A stretch of DNA of 64,000 bases from Beta vulgaris subsp. vulgaris (Eukaryota > Streptophyta > Magnoliopsida > Caryophyllales > Amaranthaceae). Positions within the stretch are counted from its first letter, which is position 1, and every line of letters starts with the position of its first letter. The DNA lies in contig NC_079202.1 of the NCBI RefSeq assembly GCF_026745355.1, positions 44,116,289 through 44,180,288 on the forward strand, in the 5' to 3' direction. This document shows positions 33,545 through 45,429 of the stretch, one piece after another. The notes beneath the pieces are model-generated. The model was given only the letters and a program-made list of their open reading frames with translations. It was not told the origin of the DNA and did not search any database. Both the position numbers and the translations under genes were made by a program.

Positions 33545-35985
33545 ATCTAGGTTGTATTAAATTTTAAAGGGTTCAGAGTTGTTATCATCAGGGACATAGC
33601 GCTTAAGTTGGGAAATATGAAATACATCATGCATCTTCCACTAGTGGAAAAATAAAGAAGGGCTGCGCTGAAAAAGGCCTGTAGGGCTGCGCTTTTTGAC
33701 AGCAGCCCTTCACTTTTGAAGTAGGGGTGCGCTAGAAAAGCGCAGCCCTTCACAACGAAGGGCTGCGATTTTTAGGTAAAAGTACAGCCCTTCCTACCAA
33801 AAAAAAAAAAAATTTTTTGATATTTTTTTTACTCATAATCTCACATTTTCTGAAATTATACAGAAGAGAAGAGAAACGAAAATATTAATACTAAACCCAA
33901 AACAAAAAAAAAGAACGAAACGAAAATGAAACAAAGGAACAAAAACTAAAATACAAAAGAGAAGAAATTATAGATCTGAAAATACAAGAACATTAATCAA
34001 AACAAAGATGAAAATACAAGAACATTAAACAAAACGAAGATGAAAATACAAGAACAGTAATCAAAACAAAGAGAAGTATACAAGAACACTAATCAAAACA
34101 AAGAGAAGTATACAAGAACATTAATCAAAACAAAGATTAAGAAATTATAGGTCTGAAAATACAAGAACTACCTCCAAACATTAACCTAACAATGTTTAAA
34201 TACATAAAACAAAACCCTAATACATAATTAAGGAAAAAAAAATTCGGATGTACTTAAAATGCCTATTTGGAGCCTTAAACAAACTCAGATGGCTTAAAAC
34301 CCTAATACATAACTAGTAGGGCTGCGCTTTTATCAGATGGCTCAAAAGCGCAACCCTTCCTCCACAGCCCTTCCTTTTTTTTCCCTAGTGTTCTCAAACT
34401 GCATTGGCAGCACCAATCTATAAGCTACTTTCCCAATACGCTCCAAAATCTCATATGGGCCTACATACTTAGCACTTAGCTTGCCCTTTTTCCCAAATCT
34501 CATAACGCCTTTAGTGGGTGATACTTTCAAGAACACCTTATCACCTATGGCGAACTCATCTTCGCGTCGTTTCAAGTCCGCATAACTTTTCTTCCTCTCT
34601 TGCGCAGCTTGAATTCTAGCCTGAATTAATCTGACATTCTTAACGGTCTCCTCAATAAATTCTGTCCCCAAGACGATATTCTCACTAAAATCGTTCCAAC
34701 AAATGGGACCTACATTTCCGTCCATATAAGGCCTCAAAAGGTGCCATTTTGATACTCACGTGATAACTATTGCTGTAAGAAAACTCAATCAAATCTAATT
34801 GGTCCTCCCAACTACCTTGAAAATCAATCGCACATGCTCTCAACATGTCCTCCATAGTTTGGTTAGTCCTCTCAGTTTGACCATCAGTCGCAGGGTGAAA
34901 GGCTGTACTTATTTTCAATGTTGTCCCAAGATTTAATTGGACCTTTTTCCAAAATTTCGATAGAAATCTAGAGTCACGGCTAGAAATATAATGTCCTTTG
35001 GGACTCCATGTAGTCTCACTACATGCTTAATGTAAGTCTTAACGAGTTGTTTCTTTTTCCATGTCTCCTTAATAGGTATAAGCACGACAGATTTGGTCAA
35101 TCTATCCACAATAATCTAGATGGTGTCATTTCCACTTCTTGTATTAGGTAAGGCAGTCACAAAGTCCATAGAGATAGAATCCCATTTCCATCCAGGGACC
35201 TCTAACGATTGGATCTTCCCCATAGGTCTCTTATGGTTTATCTTCACCTTCTGACAGGCTAGGCACTTAGACACATACTCGGCTACCTCTCGCTTCATGT
35301 TTGGCCACCAATAGATACCCTTGAGATCTTTATACAATTTATCACCCCAGGGTGCACAAAATATGGGGTATCATGCCCATCATCCATAAGACGTCTCTTA
35401 AGGTCATTACACTTCTGTGGTACACACCACCTCCCTTTGAACCTTAGACTCCCATCATCATGAATCTTAAAATCAGCTTCCTTACCTTGCTTCATTTTCT
35501 CCTTGATCTTATCTAGGTGCTCATCACCAACTGGACCTTCTATGATTTCGAAAACTGACTATCCCAAAGAAAGGGTACTAAGTCTTGCCTCACTTTCCCA
35601 GGATTTAAAATTTCTAGGCTCAGCCTTTGCATATCTCGACACAACTCCTCAGGGACTATCAAAGCACTCAAGCTATGACTCGTTTTCCTACTCAAGGCGT
35701 CAGCAACCACATTTGCTTTCCCTTCATGATACTGGATGTCTAGGTCATAGTCCTTTATTAACTCTAGCCATCTTCTTTGCCTCATATTCAGTCTTTTTGA
35801 GTGAAAATGTAATTCAAGCTCTTATGGTCTGTAAATATCTTACAAGTTGCTCTATAAAGATAATGTCTCCAAATTTTCAGCGCAAACACTATGACAGCTA
35901 ACTCTAGATCATGGGTAGGATAATTAGCCTTATAAGGTTTCAATTGTCGCGTATGCTATTACCTTCCCATACAACAGCTTGGGTG
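33545..35985 (-). pseudogene. Ty3/gypsy pol relic (RNase H to integrase), interrupted by a CACTA element
   Basis: The - strand carries the end of a Ty3/gypsy polyprotein. Blocks include RNase H pieces (IFTDHKSL, then [10 protein letters not shown] near 35690), the integrase H2C2 zinc finger (VSKCLACQK near 35240), the core with SMDFVTALP and FHPATDGQTERTNQ, and the C-terminal GKLSAKYVGPYEILERIG. Coding resumes beyond the CACTA element with MHDVFHISQLKRYVPDD (about 33570-33635). Several frameshifts and stops separate the blocks. No gag, protease, first RT motifs or LTRs were found, so it is truncated at both ends. Confidence 0.85.
33639..34390. mobile_element. Non-autonomous CACTA (EnSpm) element
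   Basis: It begins CACTAGTGGAAAAA and ends TTTTCCCTAGTG (inverted CACTAGGGAAAA). The flanking TTC (33636-33638 and 34391-34393) is the 3-bp duplication expected of CACTA elements. Sub-terminal AGGGCTGCGC/GCGCAGCCCTT words repeat in both orientations at the two ends, as transposase-binding arrays do. It is 752 bp with no transposase. Removing it with one TTC rejoins the gypsy integrase frame. Confidence 0.9.
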
Positions 35986-36129
35986 GGAGAGATTTGAGAT
36001 TTAACGTTATTACAAGTACAAAAGTATTTTACGTCCATTAAGGCATTTTTTACGTCCATTAACGCTATTGACATAATATAGTTTTAGAAAACCCGAAAAA
36101 CATTTTCTTAGGGGGGAGGGGGGTTGAAA

Positions 36130-37800
36130 TCAGTTTCTCTTCCTCTTCAGGGCTAAAAAGGCATCATCACTCTCCATATCATCAAGATGCCTCTTTGCTG
36201 AGCCATATCGAGAGGACAAGACCAAGGAAAAGGAAGGGTCCATCCCCATTGCTCAATTTGCCTCACCATAGAGTTATCTGCAGTGAGAGACTGGAAAGAT
36301 TTTTCAGCATAGGAATCCAGTTCACCAAACTGGTTCTCATCACCATTATCAAGCAGGAAAGTATCATCAGCATGCTTACCATCAGCAGAAGAGAACTCAA
36401 TATGAGAATCAAACTCAGAATTAGAGAACAGGTGGGAATCACCAAACAACTCAGCTGGACAGAACACTTTGAGTGGCATAGGAGAACAAAGGGGGACAAA
36501 CCTTCATCGGGCTCAGTAGAGTTCTTAACAGTAGACTCACCAAAGGGGAGCTAGACTAGAGATGGCAGAGAACCAGCCTCATCATTAGAGGAATCATCAT
36601 CATCAGATTGACAGGGATGAGCAATAACTAACTTACCTTTCCCCTTTCGAAATCTGGGTGGAGGGGGGAGCTTGTCATCAAGCTTTAGCTTAGCAGCAGA
36701 AAAAGGAGTATCATGAATGACAATGCCCTTAGCAGGGGGAGTGGGCAGAATACCAACAGAATTTTTAGCAGAATTCTTATTCTTAAAATTAGGGGGCTTA
36801 GAAACCATTTTCTTTTGAAAGTACCTGGACTTAACATGTACCACACTTGCAGGCTCCGCAGTGATAACATGAAAAGCTTGTCCAGCAGCTTTCACCATAG
36901 ACTGGAAAAGATGTTGTTATTTACGATTTTTAACTAATTGAACAGTGACTTCTTTTTTGGGAGTAGTTAAAAGAGGGAAAGCATCAACAACATGAGCATG
37001 CTCACCACAAAATGAGAAACCTAAGGAAAAGTCCTCATACCACACCACATAACCATGCACCAGATCACCAACCCTACAAACTTCAACAAATTCAAGAAGT
37101 GGGCCTTTAATGTTGACTCTAACACAAGCCCTTGCAAACCGGATCTTATTTCTCAAAATAGACCTTTTATCCAGCTTGACAAAAATACCTATGTCATTAA
37201 CGGCAAGCAAGTTAGCAACGGATTCAAAGTTTAGCAACTTAGTAGGAAGGTGGGGAATTCTGACCCATAAGTCCACCCATTGAATTTCTTCTAAATAAGG
37301 GTCAAAAAGAGGTTTACAAGCAGAGAACAAAGACATCACCTTGGACATTCCAAGGTCTCTCACTCCAAACCAATGACAAGTCCTGAGGATTAGAGAACCT
37401 CAGAAGCACCCAGCTATATATTTCCCATATCAAGGTAATCAATTTCACCATTGATGAACTTCCGGTCAGACTTGGTGCGAGCAAAATAGTACGCATATCA
37501 AGAGGGGCGGATAACATCTTACCAAACAGGCAAGTTTTGGTAAGCTCAATTATGTCATGCTTGACTTGAGATAAGTCATCAAGCACCACATTCTCAACAA
37601 GGACAGCAGGGGCGGGGGGCGGGGGGGTCAACTGCATTCACAGACTCAATGGGGAAACTGGGAGTAGGAACATTTGGAGAAATAGAAGGGACAATACCCT
37701 CATGAGACTTAGATCCAGTAGGACTACAAGATGCATTAGGATTTGCTAATATAGCTTCCTTAAAGAATTTGGCATTACCATCTTAAATGAGAACGAACTA
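36130..37800 (-). pseudogene. Decayed LINE ORF1 / DUF4283 protein
   Basis: In transcript order from about 37785 the frames give a Pro-rich start, then LTKTCLFGKMLSAPLDMRTI (DUF4283 start), ERPWNVQGDVFVL and WVDLWVRIPHLPTKLL (about 37255), a degenerate knuckle around FSFCGEHAHVVDA in which other Cys positions are lost, and a basic/acidic tail down to about 36150. At least three frameshifts break it. No endonuclease or RT follows; the gypsy relic begins within 200 bp. It is a different lineage from the LINE at 19 kb. Confidence 0.7.
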
Positions 37801-38055
37801 GCAGATAAAATAATTAAGACAAGCAAAAAGAATTTGAAAGCTAACTAAAAGGGAGATATGATAACCAATTTTACCTATAACTACCTCTGTAACCAAAAAT
37901 CTCAAAAAAGAGTGGATAATACTCTCTTCGAAGCATTCCATCGCAATAAATGATTTGATACTGAAATTAAACCCTTTAGGGTCTAATTGCAAAAATAACT
38001 TGTCATAAATTCCTCCATCTAGCACCAGCAATAGCAAAGAAAAGGAAGAAAACAC

Positions 38056-38651
38056 GCCACACCGAAACTTTTGAGTGAAAAAAATAAAGAACCCTCACAC
38101 TCGCATCAAATGCCGCAAGACAGAAACCCCTAGGATCCCCCTGTAGCTTGTACTTGAATTGGAGTAGGTGGAAACCTTTAATCCAGAGAAAAGTAATTTT
38201 TGAGACACTAATCAGATTTTTGCAACTGAGTAAAGAGGATTTATTAGAATCATTACTATGGCCAACAAATTAAAGCATGAAGCTTTAAAGATGGAAGAAA
38301 TAGGGATAACCCTATTAAATTGATTTTGGGGAACCCAAAATTCATCATTATTCCACTGCAAGAGAGTGGTTAGGAGTAAAAGGAAAGCTAAAAGGATAAA
38401 CTTTCTGATTAGATAAGATGGAGGAGTGTTATAAGAAGGATTGGCAGGAGGAAGATCATAAGAGGGGGGATTAGGGAAATTGATTTAGGGATTTTCATAT
38501 TCGCCCGAAGTTTCGCTCGAAGTTTCGCCCAGACTTTTTCTCTTTAACATGCTTTTGTTTTCTTTTTTGCTCCAATTATCCATTTTACCAATATGAACAC
38601 TAGTTTTATATAGTGCTTATAAATAATATTGTATCTAAATTTTTTTAATGT
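38056..38651. other. Intergenic between the LINE relic and the copia element
   Basis: No gene was found. A short GCCCGAAGTTTCGCTCGAAG repeat occurs near 38500. The last five bases (AATGT, 38647-38651) are the left target duplication of the copia element. Confidence 0.4.
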
Positions 38652-40235
38652 TGTTGACCCTTGAGTTTTGAAGATGACCTAACCACAAAAGACATAGTAT
38701 ATTTTATTTATGTTGTTGCAAGGTAATTCATGCTCGAGCTAAGAGAATACTTGATTGAAGATTAAAGCGGAGAATTAATCAAGATCGAAGTAAAGATGTT
38801 CGAGAAATGAAGAATCAAGCATGGAATGAAGATTAGAATACATTAGGGTATTTATTAATCTTCTTGTTAAGGTTGAGTAAAAGCTTTATTAAGTTCATGG
38901 TGAATTCTCAAAGGAACTTGGTTCTGTTCCCATGAAAGGAACAGACCTGGCACTATAGGAACAAGGCTTAGGAACAAGACTTAATAATTAGGGAACAAGA
39001 CTTAAAAACTAATTTAGGAACTTCTAAGTGACTAATATTGTGCGCCTAAGATGATTGTGTGCCCAATATAGTTGTTAGAGTTTTTAGGGATAATTTGACT
39101 AAGATCCATAATTTTAGGAAGTTAGTTTAAGTTTGTTAGGAAAAGATTTTAAATAGATTTTCTGATTTTAAAATAAATGATTTTCAAATATTATCTTTTT
39201 AAAATATATATATTATCTTTTATATTTTATTTAAAAGATTTAGTTTTCGAAAATATATTATTTCCGGTTTTCAAAATGTTTCGGATTTTTTGAAATACAA
39301 AAACTGTTTTCCGGTTTTTATAAAAGATTTTGAAAAAGATATTTTTCCTAAAAACTAGCTAAAGTATTTTATTTATTTATTTCCTAAATTCTAGATTACA
39401 CGCCTAAAGATTTACTGCTACATGTTTATGTAGTTAGTGGATTTAGTGGCTTAAGTTAATTATCCTCCAAGTATTTAATTAAATTAAATAAGATTAATTA
39501 TTCTCCAAGTTTGCAAAACCACGTAATATGTTACTGCTTCTATGAAGTGAAGTAGTGGATTAGTGGATGCTTTACATGACATGGAATAATTAATTTAATT
39601 TAATTAATTAATTAAACACCATGGAGAACATGTGATAATGGTCTAAGTTAGTGGAAATCATGTCTTGTCTTAATTGTCTATAAATAGGCGCCTAATTCAT
39701 TTGAGTAAAATTGTGTCTGACTTAGTTAATTTGTCCTAAGTTATCTAAAGTGTCAGTGCCTTTCCTTAAGAGAATTCATACTTACATTAATCGAGTTTTA
39801 TTACTCTTCCATTGTTTTACAAAGTGTATTTTTGAGAAAAAGGGTTTGAGTGAACTCTTGTAAGTGTGAGAAAGCTTTGAATGAAGCAAGAGAAAGAGAA
39901 AGAAAAAGAGAAAGGAACTTCTAGTGAAGTTTGAGAGAAAACGTCAATTGTTGGGAACTGTCGTTGGAAACTTGAGTTGAGTGACTTAAGTTGAGAATAG
40001 AGAGAAAAGTAATAGGTTGTAATCAGAGTTGTTTTGGCCTATTATAGTGGAAAGTTGTTTAAAATCCCTTGTGGTCGAGGTTGTTTCTTCCTACTAGGCC
40101 TAGGAATTTTTCCTCGTAAAATCTCTCGTGTTCCCATTGTTTGTTCCCAAGTTTACTTTTAATTCCGCAAAAAGTAGTACTTATTCTCTCACTATAATTC
40201 ACCCCCCCCTCTTATAGTGCTCATATTATACAACA
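38652..40235 (+). repeat. 5' LTR of copia element A
   Basis: Begins TGTTGACCCTTGAG and ends ATATTATACAACA (TG...CA), 1584 bp. It contains TATAAATA at 39679-39686 as a probable promoter and a purine-rich GAAAGAGAAAG tract (about 39888-39915) that varies in length between the four LTRs. Confidence 0.92.
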
Positions 40236-40237
40236 AT

Positions 40238-40249
40238 TGGTATCAGAGC
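40238..40249 (+). promoter_or_regulatory. Primer-binding site of element A
   Basis: TGGTATCAGAGC, two bases after the LTR, is complementary to the 3' end of initiator tRNA-Met, the usual copia primer. Confidence 0.9.
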
Positions 40250-40299
40250 GGGAACTCTAATATTCAGGAAACCCTATTGAGTTCAAGATCTTGAAAAAT

Positions 40300-42002
40300 A
40301 TGAATACTAGAGAGAAACTGGAAGAAGGGTACTCTACGCAGAGGCCGCCAATGTTCAATGGTAAGTTTTACACTTACTGGAAGAACAGAATGGAGATCTT
40401 TATCAAAGCCGACAATTACCAGGTATGGAGAGTCATAGAGGTAGGTGATTTTGAAGTCACTACCACTAATGACAAAAATGAGGTAATTCCTAAATCTATA
40501 TCTGATTTTGATAAAGCTGATTTCGAAAAGATGGAAATTAATGCTCTTGCTATAAAATTGCTTCATTGTGGTCTTGGTCCTCATGAACACAATCGTGTCA
40601 TGGGATGTAAAACCGCAAAACAAATTTGGATCTTCTTAAAGTCACTCATGAAGGTACGAGTGAAGTTAAGAGATCAAAAATAGATCTTTTGATGAACCAA
40701 TATGAACTTTTTCAAATGAAATCAAAAGAGTCTATCCAAGACATGTTTACACGCTTTACTAATATAATTAATGAGCTAACATCTCTTGGTAAAGTGATAA
40801 CATCTGAGGAACAGGTACGAAAGGTCCTAAGGAGCCTTCCTAGGGATCGTTGGATGGCTAAAGTAACTGCCTTACAGGAAACTAAGGACTTTACTAAGTT
40901 CAATTTGGAACAACTTGCTGGTTCCCTCATGACTCATGAGTTGCAATTGGACAATGAGAATGGAGACTTGTCCAAGCAAAAGTCGATTGCCTTAAAAGCT
41001 GATGAAACTGAAGGCTCAGAAACAAATGAAGAAGAATCTGCTCTCATGGTCCGAAAATTCAAAAGAATGTTTAGGAACATGAAGAAAGGTGATTACAAAG
41101 GTAAGAATAAGAAATATTCTAACAAACTTGTTTGTCATAAGTGTGGCAGTTCTGAGCACTTCATCAAGGATTGTCCCCAATGGAAACAAGAAAAAGGCAA
41201 AGGAAGGGAACAAAGCAGAGATAGGAACAAAGAATACAAAAACTCCTATACTCGATCTGACATGAAGAAAGCTATGGTTGCTGCATAGGGAGACTCTAAC
41301 TCTGAGGAAGAAGATGATCCTCAACTTAATGAGGAAACTGCAAACTTCTGTCTTATGACTCTTGACAATTCCAAATCTGATGAAGAGATTGAATCTCTTG
41401 AGGCAAGTCTAGACACCATTAAAACTCGTCTTAATTCTTTAAGTAAAGAAAAATTATTTGAGTTTATTGTTGACGCTGTAAATGATTGCAAAGATGAGAC
41501 CATTAAACTAAAACAATGTCAACATGCTTTAAGTGTAGCAAAGGAACATACCTCTTGGCTTAAAAGTGTTCGTATTGATATTGAGAAAAGATTTTTCGAA
41601 TTGTTTGACAAAAATCTTAAATTAAGAGAGGATTTCGAAAATCTTAAAAATGAGAACTACTTGTTAAGTCTTGAGCAAAGTTTCAAATCTGAAATAAACG
41701 AATTGAAAAATCATGTTTCATTTTTGGAAATTGAAAATAAGGAACTTGTAGGGGAACTGCACCAAATGAGAAATGAAAAGAAAATGCTACCTATTCCAAA
41801 CTGGATTAAGAACCCTCAAACAAAACGAACTGAAGGTCTTGGTTTTAATCACAAAAAGAAATTTGAAAAACCCAAAAAGAGAGTTGATTTACCAAGTAAT
41901 AAAGTTTGTATGTTCTGTGGGAACACTGGTCATTTTAGGAACTCTTGTCCTAAAAGACTTGGTCGCATCAATGAGAACTTGGAAACAAGTAAAGTAATTT
42001 GA
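40300..42002 (+). pseudogene. gag of copia element A (disrupted)
   Basis: Capsid/nucleocapsid precursor. The ATG at 40300 opens MNTREKLEEGYSTQRPP. A one-base deletion near 40628 (compared with the other copy) shifts the frame. Coding then continues to two in-frame stops, TAG at 41286-41288 and TGA at 42000-42002, both TGG in the other copy. Knuckle 1 is CHKCGSSEHFIKDC (about 41130) and knuckle 2 is CMFCGNTGHFRNSC (about 41910). A Leu/Glu-rich probable coiled coil lies between (41360-41780). Confidence 0.88.
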
Positions 42003-42076
42003 AAAAAGAAATCTATTGTTCCTGAAGGAAAGGAACCCAAGAAAAAATGGGTTCCTAACTCTAACAATTAGTTTTC

Positions 42077-43352
42077 TTGCAGGTTGGAGTGAGGGGGAAC
42101 AACACATGGTACCTAGACAGTGGTTGTTCTAAGCATATGACTGGAGATAAATCAAGATTTCTCTCACTCTCAGCCTACAATGGTGGAAGTGTGACTTTTG
42201 GTGACAACAAGAAAGGTAACATAGTTTCCATGGGCAAAGTTGGTAAGTCATCGTCACATTCCATAGAAAATGTGTTTCTAGTTGATGGATTAAAGCATAA
42301 CTTGTTAAGTATTTCCCAATTCTGTGATAGAGGGAACTGTGTGAAGTTTAATAGTGAAAAATGTTTGATAGTCAACAATAGCACAAAGGATATCATTTTG
42401 GAAGGAACAAGGAAAGGGAACACATATGTTGTGGATCTCAACCTTGTTCCCAAAAACAAATTCACATGCCTTAGTGTTATTGATGATGATTCATTCTTAT
42501 GGCACAAGCGTCTAGGTCATGCTAGCTTTTCCTTGCTTGACAAACTGCGTTCTAAAGAACTAGTTTTAGGTTTACCCTCTACTAATTTCATTTAGATCAT
42601 GTGTGTGATGCATGCGCAAAAGGCAAGCATGTTAGGTCCTCTTTCAAGTCCAAGAATGTGGTGAGTACCACAAGACCTTTAGAGTTAATACATATGGATT
42701 TATGTGGACCTATGAGGATACAAAGCCGGAGTGGAAAGAAATATGTGTTAGTAATTGTAGATGACTTCTCTAGATTTACTTGGGTTATTTTTCTTTCTAA
42801 CAAGGACGAGACTTATGATGAGTTCCTTGTCTTTGCAAAGAAAGTACAAAACTTGAGTGGTCATAAGTTACTTCACCTTAGATCCGACTATGGTAAAGAG
42901 TTTGAAAATTTTAAGTTCGATGACTTTAGCAGAGACAATGGATTAGATCACAATTTCTCAGCCCCTAGAACACCTCAACAAAATGGTGTTGTTGAAAGGA
43001 AGAATAGAACACTAGAAGAGATGGCTAGGACTATGCTGATAGCTAGTGGACTTCCTAAAAACTTTTGGGCAGAAGCTGTGAATACTGCTTGTCACATTAT
43101 AAATCGAGCCATGGTAAGACCTTTATTAAATAAAACGCCCTATGAGCTGTATTTTGGTAAAAAGCCCAATATTACATATTTCAGAATATTTGGATGTAAA
43201 TGTTTTGTTCATAATAATGGGAAACAAAATATTGGAAAATTTGATGCTAGGAGTGAAGAAGCTGTATTCTTAGGATATTCTTCTAGTAGCAAAGCTTATA
43301 GAGTTTATAATAAAAGGTCTATGTGTGTAGAAGAAAGTGTGCATGTTATTTT
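42077..43352 (+). pseudogene. pol of copia element A, first part: protease and integrase
   Basis: The aspartic protease carries the active site in WYLDSGCSKHMTG (near 42116). The GAG-pre-integrase HHCC domain follows (LWHKRLGHASF, then CDACAKGKH). The integrase core shows its three acidic residues in HMDLCGPM, LRSDYGKEF and NGVVERKNRT. A one-base deletion near 42583 separates the two parts. Coding stops at 43352, where element B was inserted, and resumes at 54391. Confidence 0.9.
43348..43352. repeat. Left target-site duplication of element B
   Basis: ATTTT here recurs at 54391-54395. Removing element B and one copy restores a continuous host-element sequence, and element B itself still carries the unbroken equivalent near 49685. 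Confidence 0.93.
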
Positions 43353-44922
43353 TGTTGTATAATATGAGCACTATAAGAGGGGGGGTGAATTATAGTGAGA
43401 GAATAAGCACTACTTTTTGCGGAATTAAAAGTAAACTTGGGAACAAACAATGGGAACACGAGAGATTTTACGAGGAAAAACTTCCTAGGCCTAGTAGGAA
43501 GAAACAACCTCGACCACAAGGGATTTTAAACAACTTTCCACTATAATAGGCCAAAACAACTCTGATTACAACCTATTACTTTTCTCTCGATTCTCAACTT
43601 AAGTCACTCAACTCAAGTTCCCAACGACAGTTCCCAACAACTGACGTTTTCTCTCAAACTTCACTCGAAGTTCCTTTCTCTTTCTCTTTCTCTTTCTCTT
43701 TCTCTTGCTTCACTCAAAGCTTTCTCACACTTACAAGAGTTCACTCAAACCCTTTTTCTCAAAAATACACTTTGTAAAACAATGGAAGAGTAATAAAACT
43801 CGATTAATGTAAGTATGAATTCTCTTAAGGAAAGGCACTGACACTTTAGATAACTTAAGACAAATTAACTAAGTCAGACACAATTTTCTCAAGTGAATTA
43901 GGCGCCTATTTATAGACTATTAAGACAAGACATGATTTCCACTAACTTAGACCATTATCACATGTTCTCCATGATTTCTAATTAATTAATTAAATTAAAT
44001 TATTATTCAAGTCATGTGCATCATCCACTAATCCATTACTTCATTCATAGAAGCAGTAACAATACGTGGTTTTGCAAACTTGGAGAATAATTAATCTTAT
44101 TTAATTTAATTAAATACTTGGAGGATAATTAACTTAGCCACTAAATCCACTAACTCCATAAACTGAAGCAGTAAATCATTTAGGCGTGTAGCTATAATTT
44201 TAGGAAATAAATAAATAAAAATCTTTAGCTAGTTTTTAGGAAAAATCTTTTTCAAAATCTTTTACAAAAACCGGAAAACAGTTTTTTATTTCAAAAATCC
44301 GAAACATTTAAAAACCGGAAATAAATTTTTTCGAAAATAAATTTAAATATAAAATAAAAAGATAAAATATATATTTTAAAAAAGAATTTGAAAATCAGTT
44401 TTTAAATCAAAATAAAAATCTATTTTAAAATCTTTTCCTAACAAACTTAAACTAACTTCCTAAAATAATGGATCTTAGTCAAATTATCCCTAAAAACTCT
44501 AACAACTATATTGGGCACACAATACCTTAGGCGCACAATATTAGTCACTTAGAGTTCCTAAATTAGTTTTAAAGTCTTGTTCCCTAATTATTAAGTCTTG
44601 TTCCTAAGCCTTGTTCCTATAGTGCCAGGTCTGTTCCTTTCATGGGAACAGAACCAAGTTCCTTTGAGAATTCACCACGAACTTAATAAAGCTTTACTCA
44701 ACCTTAACAAGAAGATTAATAAATACCCTAATGTATTCTAATCTTCATTCCATGCTTGATTCTTCATTTCTCGAACATCTTTACTTCGATCTTGATTAAT
44801 TCTCCGCTTTAATCTTCAATCAAGTATTCTCTTAGCTCGAGCATGAATTACCTTGCAACAACATAAATAAAATATACTATGTCTTTTGTGGTTAGGTCAT
44901 CTTCAAAACTCAAGGGTCAACA
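43353..44922 (-). repeat. 3' LTR of copia element B
   Basis: On the - strand it starts TGTTGACCCTTGAG at 44922 and ends TATACAACA at 43353, 1570 bp. Its TATA box is at 43907-43914 (read in reverse). Confidence 0.92.
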
Positions 44923-44937
44923 ATTTCCCCCTTTTTG
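44923..44937 (-). promoter_or_regulatory. Polypurine tract of element B
   Basis: CAAAAAGGGGGAAAT directly precedes the 3' LTR and would prime plus-strand synthesis. A second purine tract, AAAGGGGGAAAG, lies at about 45113-45124. Confidence 0.85.
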
Positions 44938-45429
44938 AAGATGGCAACAAAAGGCATATACTAAAAATAATACAATAAGTCATATAAAAAAATTTTAACA
45001 AAGTATGTAACCAAGTTAAATTAATATTATAGACTCGTTATTTTATTTTGTAAAGTCGAAATATGAGAACATAATTCATGACAAAAAAAATTTACTCTGA
45101 TTTGCCTTATCTTTCCCCCTTTGGCATCTTCAAAAACATAGTCCACGATTTCAAAAAGATGATATTATTCACTAAACACATCACACCACCAAACTTGTAA
45201 GAAATAAGTTGGTTAGTATAAGCAAATAAAGCATTCAACTCTCAAAAACCGCAATCCAAGAATATTAGCCATTCATTTAGACGCACACATGCAAAAAGAT
45301 CAAACTTAGAATTAGCAAACAAAAGTTCCATTGTAGCATGATTAAAGGAGAAGGATAGAAAAGACAAATATTAAACAAAGTTCATGTTCCCACACAAAAT
45401 AAAACAAACTAAATGAGAAAAGTTTATGT

